Assembly (NCBI RefSeq): GCF_000725345.1
Contig: NZ_CP008852.1
Location: 672,001 to 736,000, forward strand
Reading direction: 5' to 3'
Source: Pelosinus sp. UFO1
Lineage (GTDB): Bacteria > Bacillota > Negativicutes > DSM-13327
DNA: 64,000 nt
Shown here: positions 29,308-39,473 of the stretch, in pieces
How the letters are laid out: each line of letters begins with the position of its first letter
Position numbering within the stretch: position 1 is the first letter of the stretch
The notes under the pieces: generated by a model
Told to the model about the DNA's origin: nothing
What the model saw: only the letters and a program-made list of their open reading frames with translations
Databases searched by the model: none
Position numbers and translations under genes: made by a program

Positions 29308-30339
29308 ATGAAAGTTAGTATTATCGGCGCAACAGGGTATACTGGGTCAGAATTATTGAGAATCTTGTTCAGTCATCCAGAAGTGGAAATTGCTAATATT
29401 ACTTCAGAAAGCCAGACAGGTGGAAATATTACAGATGCATATCCTCATTTGGCAGGATGTTATGATAAAAAATTGACAAGTATGAAGGATCTTAGTCAAT
29501 TTGCTGACAGTCAAGCTGTGTTTATTGGTTTACCCCATGGGCATGCTATGAGTATTGGAAAACAATTAGCCGATCAAGGTATTAAGGTCATTGATTTAGG
29601 AGCAGATTATCGTTTTCGTGATGAGTCAGTATATGAGGCTTGGTACAAGGTGCCACACACCCATTTAAATTCCGGCGCCGTGTACGGTCTAACTGAGTTG
29701 TACCGTGAACAGATAAGGGCGGCAAGCATTGTTGGTAATGCAGGTTGTTATACGACCGCCAGTATTTTGGCGTTAGCACCTTTAGCAAAATATCAATTAA
29801 TCGATATGAAAAATATTGTAGTAGATGCGAAATCTGGAGTTTCAGGCGCAGGACGTGGACTTAGTCTAAATACCCACTTTACCGAGATGTCCGAAAATCT
29901 AAAAGCATATAATATAGGTGGTCATCGCCATACACCTGAAATTGAGCAGGCCTTGCAGGAACTCGCAGGGCAAGAATCAATTATTAGCTTCACGCCTCAT
30001 TTGATTCCTATGGCAAGAGGAATCTTAAGCACTTGTTATGCTACTTTAAAAGAAGGGGTAACACCAGAAGCAATTGATCAGGCGTTTTATGAAATGTATG
30101 GGCAGGAATACTTTATTAGACTCCTAGGGAGGGGCGGGTATCCAGCGACGAAACATACAAGAGGATCTAATTTCTGTGACTTAGGCTGGCATATTGACAC
30201 CCGCACGAATCGTGTGGTTGTTGTATCAGCGATTGATAATTTAGTTAAGGGGGCGGCAGGTCAAGCCGTACAGAACTTTAACGTAATGTTTGGTCTTAAC
30301 GAAACTAGCGGTTTAAAACAAGTAGCTTTATATCCTTGA
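29308..30339 (+). CDS. argC: N-acetyl-gamma-glutamyl-phosphate reductase
   Basis: NADPH-dependent third step of arginine synthesis. GATGYTG nucleotide-binding loop at residues 7-13, catalytic C147 in GNAGCYTT, and the SGVSGAGRG motif. 343 residues, full length. ATG after AAGGGGGG. First gene of argCJBDFGH, directly behind the ARG boxes. Confidence 0.97.
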   Translation: MKVSIIGATGYTGSELLRILFSHPEVEIANITSESQTGGNITDAYPHLAGCYDKKLTSMKDLSQFADSQAVFIGLPHGHAMSIGKQLADQGIKVIDLGADYRFRDESVYEAWYKVPHTHLNSGAVYGLTELYREQIRAASIVGNAGCYTTASILALAPLAKYQLIDMKNIVVDAKSGVSGAGRGLSLNTHFTEMSENLKAYNIGGHRHTPEIEQALQELAGQESIISFTPHLIPMARGILSTCYATLKEGVTPEAIDQAFYEMYGQEYFIRLLGRGGYPATKHTRGSNFCDLGWHIDTRTNRVVVVSAIDNLVKGAAGQAVQNFNVMFGLNETSGLKQVALYP

Positions 30340-30369
30340 TGTAGGATAGTTAAATAAGGAGGCATATTT

Positions 30370-31575
30370 ATGTATACAGAAATTAAAGGTGGCATTACAG
30401 CACCAAAAGGATTTAAGGCTGCCGGAGTGCAAGCTGGAATAAAAAAGAGCGGTAAACATGATGTAGCAGTTATCTATAGTACGGTACCTGCCAGTGTAGC
30501 GGGAGTTTTTACGAAAAACACTATGGCAGCAGCTCCTGTTGCTGTTTCTCGTTTAGCTTTGGAAAGTGGCGTTGCTTCTGCCATTGTAGTTAACTCTGGC
30601 TGCGCGAATGCATGTACCGGTGAGCAGGGACTGCAAGATGCTATGGCTATGACAAAATTGACGGCTGAATTACTAAGTATACCAAAAGAAGACGTTCTTG
30701 TAGCATCTACTGGAATTATTGGCGTGACTCTCCCTATGGAAAAAGTAAATGCCGGTATTAAAGCAGCTGTTGCTGAGTTAGGTCAAGATGAACAAGAAAA
30801 ATCCATGTTGGCGATTATGACTACAGATACTTTTCCCAAGAGCTGCGTTTATGAATTTGAGTTAGGTGGAGTTCCTGTACGAATTGCAGGCATTGCGAAA
30901 GGTTCAGGGATGATTCATCCGAATATGGCAACAATGCTAGCCTTTATCACTACGGATGCAGCCATTGCTCCTGCTATGCTAAAACAAGCACTGACGGATG
31001 CGGTCAACGTATCTTTTAATATGATATCCGTAGATGGAGACACTAGTACCAATGATATGGCAAGTGTCCTTGCTAATGGATTAGCAGGTAATAAAAAAAT
31101 TGAGAGCATGGATGAAGATTATGCTGCCTTTACGAAAGTACTGACAGATGTATGTATTTATTTAGCAAAACAAATTGTCGTTGATGGTGAAGGGGCTACC
31201 AAATTTTTAGAAATAAAGGTACGGGGAGCTGTCAGTTTTGACGATGCAAAAAAAGCGGCTATGGCAATCTCTAAATCACCTTTGGTTAAAACCGCTTTCT
31301 TTGGTCAAGATGCGAATTGGGGACGTATCTTGTGTGCAGTAGGTTATTCGGAAGCAGCGGCCGACCCGACGAAAGTATCCTTGTCGATTGGTGATATGAC
31401 CATTGTAAAACAAGGAATGGGAATTGCTCTTGATGAACAAGCACTCAAGAAAATTATGGCGGAAGAAGAGATTAAGGTAGTGGTAGACTTAGGGTTAGGC
31501 CAAGAGGAAGCTACCATGTGGACCTGCGACTTCTCCTACGAATATGTGAAAATTAATGGGGAATATCATACATAA
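30370..31575 (+). CDS. argJ: glutamate N-acetyltransferase ArgJ (probably bifunctional)
   Basis: Transfers acetyl from N-acetylornithine to glutamate, and in bifunctional forms also uses acetyl-CoA. The self-cleavage site is intact: A187/T188 in HPNMATML, with T188 becoming the nucleophile of the beta chain. 401 residues. The operon has no argA or argE, which this enzyme would replace. ATG with AAGGAGG. Confidence 0.96.
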   Translation: MYTEIKGGITAPKGFKAAGVQAGIKKSGKHDVAVIYSTVPASVAGVFTKNTMAAAPVAVSRLALESGVASAIVVNSGCANACTGEQGLQDAMAMTKLTAELLSIPKEDVLVASTGIIGVTLPMEKVNAGIKAAVAELGQDEQEKSMLAIMTTDTFPKSCVYEFELGGVPVRIAGIAKGSGMIHPNMATMLAFITTDAAIAPAMLKQALTDAVNVSFNMISVDGDTSTNDMASVLANGLAGNKKIESMDEDYAAFTKVLTDVCIYLAKQIVVDGEGATKFLEIKVRGAVSFDDAKKAAMAISKSPLVKTAFFGQDANWGRILCAVGYSEAAADPTKVSLSIGDMTIVKQGMGIALDEQALKKIMAEEEIKVVVDLGLGQEEATMWTCDFSYEYVKINGEYHT

Positions 31576-31589
31576 GAGGGGGCTGGAAT

Positions 31590-32474
31590 GTGAAGAATTC
31601 ATTGGAAACTGCCGCGGTATTAATTGAGACTTTACCGTACATGCAAGATTTTTATGGCAAAACAGTTGTTATAAAATATGGCGGTAATGCTATGATTAAT
31701 AGCGAACTAAAAAATAGCGTAATTCAAGATATTACTCTTTTAAAATATGTAGGCATGAGGCCTATTGTTGTACATGGCGGCGGTCCCGAGATTACTAGTG
31801 TTTTAAATAAATTAGGTAAAAAAACGGAATTTGTCAGTGGTCTTAGGGTAACAGATGCGGAAACCGTATCCATTGCAGAAATGGTCTTAGTAGGCAAAAT
31901 TAATACAGAGATCGTAAATCTGTTAAATCGGAATGGCTCTAAAGCCGTAGGGTTAAGTGGTAAAGATGCAGATCTGATTATGGCCAAAAAACATTTTGCT
32001 GAAGTACATGAAAATGGCAAAGTCAGTATGGTAGATATCGGATTTGTCGGTGAAGTTGATAAGATCAATACGGATATATTAAATACACTCTTAGACAGTG
32101 GTTATATCCCCGTTATTGCACCGATTGGTGTAGGGAAAAGTGGGGAAAGTTATAATATTAATGCAGACTATGTTGCAGGGGAAGTTGCAGGAGCTTTGGG
32201 AGCGGAAAAATTGCTGATGCTTACGGATGTAGAAGGCATCTATCGTGATTATAAAGATAAAAGCTCCTTCATTTCCTCGTTATCCTTAGTAGAAGCGCAG
32301 AAAATGATTGCAGAGGGGTCCATTGGCGGCGGTATGATTCCTAAAGTGGAAACTTGTATCAAAGCTTTAGAAGGCGGCACTGGAAAAACCCATATTATTG
32401 ATGGAAGGCAGCCTCACTCCATACTACTTGAAATTTTCACTTCTCAGGGAATTGGCACACAGGTTGTAAAGTAA
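31590..32474 (+). CDS. argB: acetylglutamate kinase
   Basis: Phosphorylates N-acetylglutamate. Amino-acid kinase fold with VIKYGGNAM, VHGGGPEIT, and GGMIPKVETCIKALEGG near the C-terminus. 294 residues, GTG start after GAGGGGGC. The extended N-terminal helix (ETAAVLIETLPYM) is typical of arginine-inhibited hexameric enzymes, so feedback control is likely (inference). Confidence 0.96.
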   Translation: MKNSLETAAVLIETLPYMQDFYGKTVVIKYGGNAMINSELKNSVIQDITLLKYVGMRPIVVHGGGPEITSVLNKLGKKTEFVSGLRVTDAETVSIAEMVLVGKINTEIVNLLNRNGSKAVGLSGKDADLIMAKKHFAEVHENGKVSMVDIGFVGEVDKINTDILNTLLDSGYIPVIAPIGVGKSGESYNINADYVAGEVAGALGAEKLLMLTDVEGIYRDYKDKSSFISSLSLVEAQKMIAEGSIGGGMIPKVETCIKALEGGTGKTHIIDGRQPHSILLEIFTSQGIGTQVVK

Positions 32475-32514
32475 GAGTGTTTTCATAAAACACTGAATAT
32501 GAGGAGGGCGTAAT

Positions 32515-33705
32515 GTGAATACACAAGATGTGATCCAAGTTGTTGAAGACTATTACATGCCAGTCTTTGCGCGCTACAACATTGTATTGTCCCATGGTGA
32601 AGGGCCTTATGTTTACGATAAGGATGGTAAAAAATATTTAGATTTCTTGGCAGGTATTGCTGTTAATGTGCTAGGCCATGCTCATCCGAAGTTAGTAACA
32701 GCCATTGCTGAGCAAGCTGGAAAATTAATTCATTGCTCGAACCTGTATTATACAGAGGTTCAAGCTAAGCTAGTAAAAAAACTAGCGGCAGTCAGTGGCT
32801 TAGATAAAGTATTTATTGCCAATAGTGGGGCAGAAGCCAATGAAGGGGCAATGAAGCTAGCCCGCAAATATGCAAAACAAATCAATCCGAATAAGGTGGA
32901 AATTATTACGGCTACCCATTGTTTTCACGGCCGTACCTTAGCAACCTTAACTGCTACTGCCCAACCTAAATACCAGGAAGGGTACGAACCTTTGCCTGGA
33001 GGTTTCAAGTATGTCCCATTTAATGATATAGAGGCTTTAAAAGCGGCTGTATCAGAAACGACTTGTGCAATTCTTTTGGAACCCATTCAAGGTGAAGGCG
33101 GCATTAACATGCCTGATGCAAGTTATTTTAAACAAGTTCGTGAATTATGTGATGAAACAGGAGTACTTTTAATTTTGGATGAGATCCAAACGGGTATGGG
33201 GCGTACGGGCACTATGTTTGCATATGAACAATTCGGTATTGTGCCTGACATTGTAACTATAGCCAAAGGATTAGGCGGAGGAGTACCAATTGGTGCTTTC
33301 ATTGCTAGTGACAAAGTGGCTTCCGTGTTTCATAGTGGTGATCATGGTTCTACATTCGGCGGAAATCCATTAGCTTCCGCTGCAGCCAATGCAGTACTGG
33401 ATGTTATGGAAAATGAGAAATTATTAGAAAATGCCGCTAACATAGGCAATTATTTAGAAAAAGGCTTATTAGTACTTCAAGCAAAATATCCTAAACTGAT
33501 TACAGAAGTAAGGGGAAAAGGCTTGATGCTTGGAGCAGAGCTAACAGTTCCAGGTAGAGAAATTGTCAACCAATGCTTAATAAAGGGCGTCATTATAAAC
33601 TGTACTGCAGGTAATGTATTACGGTTTGTACCACCACTTAATATTGAGCGGGTACATGTGGATGAAGTGCTAGCGGTATTAGATGCCGTACTAGCAGCAG
33701 TATAA
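32515..33705 (+). CDS. argD: acetylornithine aminotransferase
   Basis: PLP-dependent class III aminotransferase, fourth step of the pathway. Lys251 in TIAKGLGGGVPIGAF is the PLP lysine; the NSGAEANEGAMKLARK and LLILDEIQTGMGRTG motifs are present. 396 residues, GTG start with GAGGAGGG. Follows argB within the operon. Confidence 0.96.
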   Translation: MNTQDVIQVVEDYYMPVFARYNIVLSHGEGPYVYDKDGKKYLDFLAGIAVNVLGHAHPKLVTAIAEQAGKLIHCSNLYYTEVQAKLVKKLAAVSGLDKVFIANSGAEANEGAMKLARKYAKQINPNKVEIITATHCFHGRTLATLTATAQPKYQEGYEPLPGGFKYVPFNDIEALKAAVSETTCAILLEPIQGEGGINMPDASYFKQVRELCDETGVLLILDEIQTGMGRTGTMFAYEQFGIVPDIVTIAKGLGGGVPIGAFIASDKVASVFHSGDHGSTFGGNPLASAAANAVLDVMENEKLLENAANIGNYLEKGLLVLQAKYPKLITEVRGKGLMLGAELTVPGREIVNQCLIKGVIINCTAGNVLRFVPPLNIERVHVDEVLAVLDAVLAAV

Positions 33706-33764
33706 AGGGTAAAAAAGAGAATTATATCACAAGGATGATATAAAGATGTATGGGGGTTTTTGTT

Positions 33765-34697
33765 GTGGGTATAGAGGTGAAAGATTTAATATCTATTCAT
33801 GATTTGTCGACTAAGGAAATCAATGACATAATGGACTTGGCTAAAACGCTAAAGGCACAATTGAAAAACGGTGAAGAACATCATTTACTAAAAGGCAAAA
33901 CCTTGGGAATGATCTTCCAAAAGGCTTCCACTCGTACAAGAGTATCCTTTGAAGTAGGTATGTGGCAGTTAGGTGGCGCAGCGTTATTTCTAAATGCGAA
34001 TGATTTGCAGATTGGCCGAGGAGAACCTGTCAAAGATACTGCCCGTGTATTATCGCGGTATGTAGATGGTATCATGATTCGTACCTTTTCCCATGATGAA
34101 GTAATAGAACTAGCAGAGTATGCTACTATTCCAGTAATTAATGCTCTCACAGATTTGATGCATCCTTGCCAAGCACTAACCGATATCTTTACTGTTCTTG
34201 AACATAAGGGAAGATTGCAAGGCTTGAAAATGGCTTATATTGGCGATGGCAATAACATGGTAAATTCGCTGCTGCAGGCTTGCGCGAAAGTGGGGATGGA
34301 TATCTCCATCGCAACTCCTAAAGGGTATGAACCCGATGCTGCAATTGTGGCAGAAGCACTAGAAGTTGCTGCTGTGACGGGGAGTAAGATTGTATTATGC
34401 CAAGATCCTTTTGAGGCAGCCAAGGATGCAGATGTTTTCTATACCGATGTATGGGCGAGTATGGGCAAAGAAATCGAGCAGGAAGATCGCCGAGAAGTAT
34501 TCGTTAACTATCAGGTTAATGATGAACTTCTTAGTGTTGCAAAAGCCGATTCTATAGTGCTGCATTGTTTACCAGCTCATAGAGGAGAAGAAATTACAGA
34601 AGAAGTATTGGAAAGCGAACAATCCGTTGTTTTTGATCAAGCGGAAAACCGCCTTCACGTGCAAAAAGCAATTATGGTATTATTAATGGGAAAATAG
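33765..34697 (+). CDS. argF: ornithine carbamoyltransferase
   Basis: Makes citrulline from ornithine and carbamoyl phosphate. Carbamoyl-phosphate motif STRTR and the ornithine-binding HCLPAHRGEEI motif are both present; the HPCQALTD motif follows in the middle. I place the start at GTG 33765, 8 bases after GGGGG; ATG 33750 (no proper site) and GTG 33777 are alternatives. About 310 residues. No carAB is visible in the window. Confidence 0.94.
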   Translation: MGIEVKDLISIHDLSTKEINDIMDLAKTLKAQLKNGEEHHLLKGKTLGMIFQKASTRTRVSFEVGMWQLGGAALFLNANDLQIGRGEPVKDTARVLSRYVDGIMIRTFSHDEVIELAEYATIPVINALTDLMHPCQALTDIFTVLEHKGRLQGLKMAYIGDGNNMVNSLLQACAKVGMDISIATPKGYEPDAAIVAEALEVAAVTGSKIVLCQDPFEAAKDADVFYTDVWASMGKEIEQEDRREVFVNYQVNDELLSVAKADSIVLHCLPAHRGEEITEEVLESEQSVVFDQAENRLHVQKAIMVLLMGK

Positions 34698-34724
34698 AAA
34701 AGCTACATAAGGGGGATTATAAAG

Positions 34725-35939
34725 ATGAGTGATATTAAAAAAGTCGTATTAGCGTATTCAGGAGGCTTAGATACCTCTGTTATTATTCCGTGGTTAAAAG
34801 AAAACTACAATTGTGAAGTAATTGCTATGTGCGCCGATGTAGGGCAAGGGGATGAATTGGCCCCTGTACATGATAAAGCGCTAAAATCAGGAGCTAGCAA
34901 AGTCTATATTGAAGATTTAAAACAAGAGTTTGTAGAAAGCTATGTTTGGCCTACTTTGAAGGCTGGTGCAGTGTATGAAGGAAAATATCTGTTAGGTACT
35001 TCTTTTGCTAGACCTATTATTGCCAAAGCATTAGTAGCCATTGCAGAAAAAGAAGGCGCAGATGCCATTGCTCATGGTGCTACAGGTAAGGGAAATGACC
35101 AAGTACGTTTTGAGCTTACCGTAAAAGCATTAGCACCTCATTTAAAAATTATTGCTCCTTGGAGACTTTGGGATATTCGCTCTCGTGAAGATGCTTTTGA
35201 TTATGCAGAAAAACACAACATTCCTATTCCAGTAGCAAAGAGCCGTCCTTATAGCATGGATCGCAATATCTGGCATTTAAGTCATGAAGGCGCAGATTTA
35301 GAAAATCCAGCAAATGAGCCAATGGATGATGTTTATATGGTGTCAAAATCCCCTGAGAATGCACCAGACAAAGCAGCTTATGTAGACATTTGCTTTGAAA
35401 AAGGGATTCCAGTAGCCATTGATGGTGAAAAAATGGGTGCAGTAGCATTATTAGAAAAGCTAAACACTCTTGGTGCTGAACATGGTATTGGTATTACGGA
35501 TATTGTAGAAAATCGTTTAGTCGGGATGAAATCTCGTGGCGTATATGAGAATCCAGGCGGATCGATTTTATACTATGCTCATAGAGAATTAGAGTATTTA
35601 ACATTGGATCGTGCAACGATGCATTACAAAGAACAAGTTGCCATTCGTTATGCAGAACTTGTATATGACGGAATGTGGTTCTCTCCACTAAAAGAATCTC
35701 TTGATGCATTTGTGGATTCTACCCAGCAGACTGTAACTGGTACGGTTCGCTTGAAATTATATAAAGGCAATATCATGAGTGCTGGATCTAAATCTCCTTA
35801 CTCTTTGTACCATGAAGGCTTTGTAACTTTTGGTCGTGACGAAGTGTATAACCAAAAAGATGCAGAAGGATTTATTAACCTTTTCGGCTTACCTTTAAAA
35901 GTAAGAGCGTTAATGATGAAAGAGGCGGAAAAGAAATGA
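34725..35939 (+). CDS. argG: argininosuccinate synthase
   Basis: ATP-dependent condensation of citrulline and aspartate. N-terminal PP-loop [17 protein letters not shown], then [15 protein letters not shown] and the [10 protein letters not shown] segment. 404 residues. ATG after GGGGG. Stop overlaps the argH start (ATGA), so the last two steps are translationally coupled. Confidence 0.97.
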   Translation: MSDIKKVVLAYSGGLDTSVIIPWLKENYNCEVIAMCADVGQGDELAPVHDKALKSGASKVYIEDLKQEFVESYVWPTLKAGAVYEGKYLLGTSFARPIIAKALVAIAEKEGADAIAHGATGKGNDQVRFELTVKALAPHLKIIAPWRLWDIRSREDAFDYAEKHNIPIPVAKSRPYSMDRNIWHLSHEGADLENPANEPMDDVYMVSKSPENAPDKAAYVDICFEKGIPVAIDGEKMGAVALLEKLNTLGAEHGIGITDIVENRLVGMKSRGVYENPGGSILYYAHRELEYLTLDRATMHYKEQVAIRYAELVYDGMWFSPLKESLDAFVDSTQQTVTGTVRLKLYKGNIMSAGSKSPYSLYHEGFVTFGRDEVYNQKDAEGFINLFGLPLKVRALMMKEAEKK

Positions 35940-37351
35940 GTAAGTTATGGGGCGGTAGATTTGCCAAAAATACAGATGTAATGGTGGAGGAATTTACCTC
36001 CTCCATTTCTTTTGATCAGCGCATGTACGGAGAAGACATTGCTGGAAGTATTGCTCATGCCACCATGCTGGCTAAATGCGGCATTATTGCACAGGAAGAA
36101 GCAGATACAATTATTGAAGGACTCAAAACTATTTTGGCTGATATTGAAGCTGGAAACTTCAGTTTTGAAATTGCCTTAGAAGATATTCATATGAATATCG
36201 AAAAAAGGTTAACAGACCGTATAGGAGCAGTCGGTGGAAAGCTTCATACAGCTCGTAGCCGTAATGACCAAGTAGCATTAGATACCCATATGTATTTAAA
36301 ACACGAAATTGGGGCTATTGGTACATTAATCCAAGATTTGCAGCAGGCAATTGTGGAAGTAGCGCAAAAATATCAATCCGTAGTTATGCCTGGCTATACT
36401 CATTTGCAACGGGCGCAGCCCATTCTATTTTCTCATCATATGATGGCTTACTTTTTTATGTTAACCCGTGATTTTAGAAGATTAAAGGGTGTATGGGAAG
36501 GTACGGACATTATGCCACTAGGAGCAGGGGCACTTGCGGGTACAACTTTTCCCATTGATAGGCATTTTGTAGCGGAACAATTGAACTTTAGTAAGGTTTA
36601 TGAAAATAGTATGGACGCTGTCAGCGATAGAGATTATATTTTAGAATTCTTATCTTGTGCTTCCATTCTCATGATGCACTTAAGCCGTATTAGTGAAGAA
36701 ATTATTCTTTGGTCTTCGGCAGAATTTTCCTTTATTGAACTCGATGATAGTCATTGTACCGGTTCTAGCATCATGCCTCAGAAAAAAAATCCAGATGTGG
36801 CGGAACTAGTAAGAGGAAAAACAGGGCGGGTTTTTGGTCACTTAATGGCTTTATTGACGACAGCGAAAGGCTTGCCTCTTGCCTACAATAAAGACTTACA
36901 AGAAGACAAAGAGGGTATGTTTGATACCATTGATACCTTAAAATTCAGTTTAAGCGTCTATGCTTCCATGCTGAGAGCTATGAAAGTAAATGATAAGGTT
37001 ATGGGAGCAGCAGTACGTAATGACTTTTCCAATGCTACCGACATGGCAGATTATTTAGTAAAAAAAGGACTGCCTTTCCGCCAAGCTCATGAGGTAGTAG
37101 GGAAATGCGTGGCCTATTGCTTAGGAAACGATAAATGGCTGATGGATTTATCCTTAGCTGAGTTCAAAGAATTTTCCCCCTTGTTCGAGTCTGACATTAT
37201 AGAAGCGATAAAAGTAGAAACTTGTGTGGATGCGCGTAATTCTTATGGTGGAACTTCGTCTACGGGAGTAAAACGTGAATTTACGGTAGCCCAAGAGATC
37301 CTTTCAAAACAGCAAAGCGTACTTGACATGTATACAAAAGGCAATATATAA
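35936..37351 (+). CDS. argH: argininosuccinate lyase
   Basis: Splits argininosuccinate into arginine and fumarate. Fumarase/aspartase fold with signature [16 protein letters not shown], and [18 protein letters not shown] with the catalytic histidine region. 471 residues. ATG overlaps the argG stop by 4 bases. End of the arg operon proper; the next gene, ilvE, follows by 67 bp without a terminator. Confidence 0.97.
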   Translation: MSKLWGGRFAKNTDVMVEEFTSSISFDQRMYGEDIAGSIAHATMLAKCGIIAQEEADTIIEGLKTILADIEAGNFSFEIALEDIHMNIEKRLTDRIGAVGGKLHTARSRNDQVALDTHMYLKHEIGAIGTLIQDLQQAIVEVAQKYQSVVMPGYTHLQRAQPILFSHHMMAYFFMLTRDFRRLKGVWEGTDIMPLGAGALAGTTFPIDRHFVAEQLNFSKVYENSMDAVSDRDYILEFLSCASILMMHLSRISEEIILWSSAEFSFIELDDSHCTGSSIMPQKKNPDVAELVRGKTGRVFGHLMALLTTAKGLPLAYNKDLQEDKEGMFDTIDTLKFSLSVYASMLRAMKVNDKVMGAAVRNDFSNATDMADYLVKKGLPFRQAHEVVGKCVAYCLGNDKWLMDLSLAEFKEFSPLFESDIIEAIKVETCVDARNSYGGTSSTGVKREFTVAQEILSKQQSVLDMYTKGNI

Positions 37352-37418
37352 TAACCATAAATGTTACAACGTTACACAATATACAGCTTTTTTTTTAATG
37401 ACAAGGAGGCGCTCTGGT

Positions 37419-38492
37419 ATGACTGAGATTGCAGTTAAAATGAAAGAAACAGTAGGTACTATGCCACCTGAGGAAAAATTGGGATTTGGCACATACTTTA
37501 CGGATCATATGTTTACTATGGATTATAATCCACAGAAAGGTTGGCACAACCCTACCGTTGCCCCTTATAATGAGTTTTCTGTTTTTCCAGCGGCTATGGT
37601 TTTTCACTATGGGCAGGCTATCTTTGAAGGTATGAAAGCATTTCGGACGGAAGATGATCGCATTGTTATATTCCGTACCAAAGATTATTTGGAACGGTTC
37701 AATCGATCGGCGGATGCTCTTTGCATACCAAACATTGATGTGGCTGCAGTAACAGAAGGCTTAAAGAAAGTCGTGGAAGTTGATAAAAAGTGGGTACCAA
37801 CGAAAGTCGGTACAGCTTTATATATCAGACCATTTATTATTGCTACAGATCCATATGTAGGGGTAAAAGTATCTGATACCTATAAATTATTCATTTTATT
37901 ATCGCCAGTAGGAGCCTATTATGCGGCGGGATTTGATCCTGTTAGTATAAAAGTAGAAGATAAATATGTTCGTGCTACCTTAGGCGGTTTGGGAGAAGCA
38001 AAAACTCCTGCAAATTATGCAATGAGTCTTAGGGCGCAAGAAGAAGCAAAAAAAGAAGGCTTTGCTCAAGTATTGTGGTTAGATGCTGTGGAGCGTAAAT
38101 ATATTGAAGAAGTTGGTACGATGAATATCTTCTTCAAAATCAACGGTGAAATAGTTACTCCCGATTTAGTGGGTAGTATTTTAGGTGGTATGACAAGAAG
38201 AACTGTACTGGAACTGGCTAAGGCATGGGGGATAAAAACTTCTGAACGACGTATATCCGTGGAAGAAATTTTTGAAGCTCATGAAAAAGGTCAACTGGAA
38301 GAAGTGTTTGGTACAGGTACAGCTGCTGTTATTTCACCTGTTGGCGAATTGTCTTGGAAGGGCAAAAAAATTGTCATTAATCATAATAAGACAGGGGAAT
38401 TTGCTCAAAAATTGTTTGATACAGTAACTGGTATACAATATGGTAAATTAGAAGATAAATTCAACTGGATTGATGAAGTAACGAAATTATAA
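37419..38492 (+). CDS. ilvE: branched-chain amino acid aminotransferase (class IV)
   Basis: PLP enzyme for Leu/Ile/Val transamination. ATG 37419 (MTEIAVKMKETVGTMP) with AAGGAGG 9 bases upstream; upstream in-frame codons only overlap argH. K195 in GGLGEAKTPANY is the PLP lysine; FHYGQAIFEGMKAF and EEVGTMNIFF are typical of the long IlvE type. 357 residues. May be read through from argH or use its own weak promoter. Confidence 0.94.
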   Translation: MTEIAVKMKETVGTMPPEEKLGFGTYFTDHMFTMDYNPQKGWHNPTVAPYNEFSVFPAAMVFHYGQAIFEGMKAFRTEDDRIVIFRTKDYLERFNRSADALCIPNIDVAAVTEGLKKVVEVDKKWVPTKVGTALYIRPFIIATDPYVGVKVSDTYKLFILLSPVGAYYAAGFDPVSIKVEDKYVRATLGGLGEAKTPANYAMSLRAQEEAKKEGFAQVLWLDAVERKYIEEVGTMNIFFKINGEIVTPDLVGSILGGMTRRTVLELAKAWGIKTSERRISVEEIFEAHEKGQLEEVFGTGTAAVISPVGELSWKGKKIVINHNKTGEFAQKLFDTVTGIQYGKLEDKFNWIDEVTKL

Positions 38493-38511
38493 GACGAGAA
38501 TCGAAGCATAT

Positions 38512-38557
38512 AAAATTAATACCTCCTTTTTTTAGGGAGGTATTAATTTTTTTTTTG
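38512..38557 (+). terminator. terminator after ilvE
   Basis: 15-bp stem AAAATTAATACCTCC / GGAGGTATTAATTTT, loop rich in T, then a run of ten T including the stem end. Separates arginine/ilvE from cdaA. Confidence 0.93.
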
Positions 38558-38654
38558 ACTAGAAGATAAATAATAAAGGTTTTCCGTAATATTGGGTAGA
38601 ATAAATTAATATTTATTGTTATTATTCTTACGATTATGATGAGGAGTTTGGCCT

Positions 38655-39473
38655 ATGTTGCTACAAATTCAAGGAATTATCTCAACCATTAGCTTATTGG
38701 ATCTTGTGGATATGGTTATCGTGGCTTTTGTTCTGTATAAACTGTATGTGATGATACGAGATACTAGAGCCTTAGCTCTACTAAAAGGGCTGATCGTTCT
38801 CTTGATTGCTACAGTTATCAGTAAATGGCTAGGTCTTAACGTCATTAACTGGCTACTGAATAAAACCATGACCGTGGTGCTGGTTGCCCTACCGGTTGTT
38901 TTTCAGCCGGAACTTAGGCGTACCCTAGAGCAGTTAGGGAGAGGAAAGTTATTCAAGAAGAGTGTATTCTTAGATGAACAAGAACAAGAAAATCTACTAG
39001 ATGAGTTAGGTAAAGCCGTAGCTGTATTAGCCAAAAACAAAATTGGTGCCCTTATTGTACTAGAGAGAGAAACAGGACTTAGTGATTATATTGAGACGGG
39101 GATTAAAGTAGATGGCCTTGTTTCTAATGAATTTTTAATTAATATTTTTATCCCGAATACTCCAATGCATGATGGAGCTGCTATTTTAAGAGGAAATCGC
39201 ATTATGGCGGCAGGCTGTCTTTTGCCATTGACAGATGATCGTAGCTTGAATAAAGAATTGGGCACAAGACACAGGGCTGCTATTGGCATCACAGAGCAAA
39301 CCGATTCGGCCGTAGTAGTGGTAAGTGAAGAAACAGGTATTATTTCCTTGTCGCGAGGTGGCAGACTCGTTAGAGATCTAGATGCTAATTCTTTAAAAGA
39401 AAAATTACGGCCACTGTTTGCCAGTAAAAACCATACACTTGGTAATTTCTTAAACTGGAGGCAGTTTTCATAA
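38655..39473 (+). CDS. cdaA: diadenylate cyclase CdaA
   Basis: Makes c-di-AMP from two ATP. Three N-terminal membrane segments (about 17-34, 41-58, 67-84) followed by a DAC domain with DGA (173-175) and RHR (205-207), both catalytic motifs intact. 272 residues. ATG with GAGGAG. In cdaA-cdaR-glmM order as in Bacillus and Listeria; CdaR and GlmM are known to modulate CdaA, so the layout supports osmolyte and cell-wall linked control. Confidence 0.96.
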   Translation: MLLQIQGIISTISLLDLVDMVIVAFVLYKLYVMIRDTRALALLKGLIVLLIATVISKWLGLNVINWLLNKTMTVVLVALPVVFQPELRRTLEQLGRGKLFKKSVFLDEQEQENLLDELGKAVAVLAKNKIGALIVLERETGLSDYIETGIKVDGLVSNEFLINIFIPNTPMHDGAAILRGNRIMAAGCLLPLTDDRSLNKELGTRHRAAIGITEQTDSAVVVVSEETGIISLSRGGRLVRDLDANSLKEKLRPLFASKNHTLGNFLNWRQFS

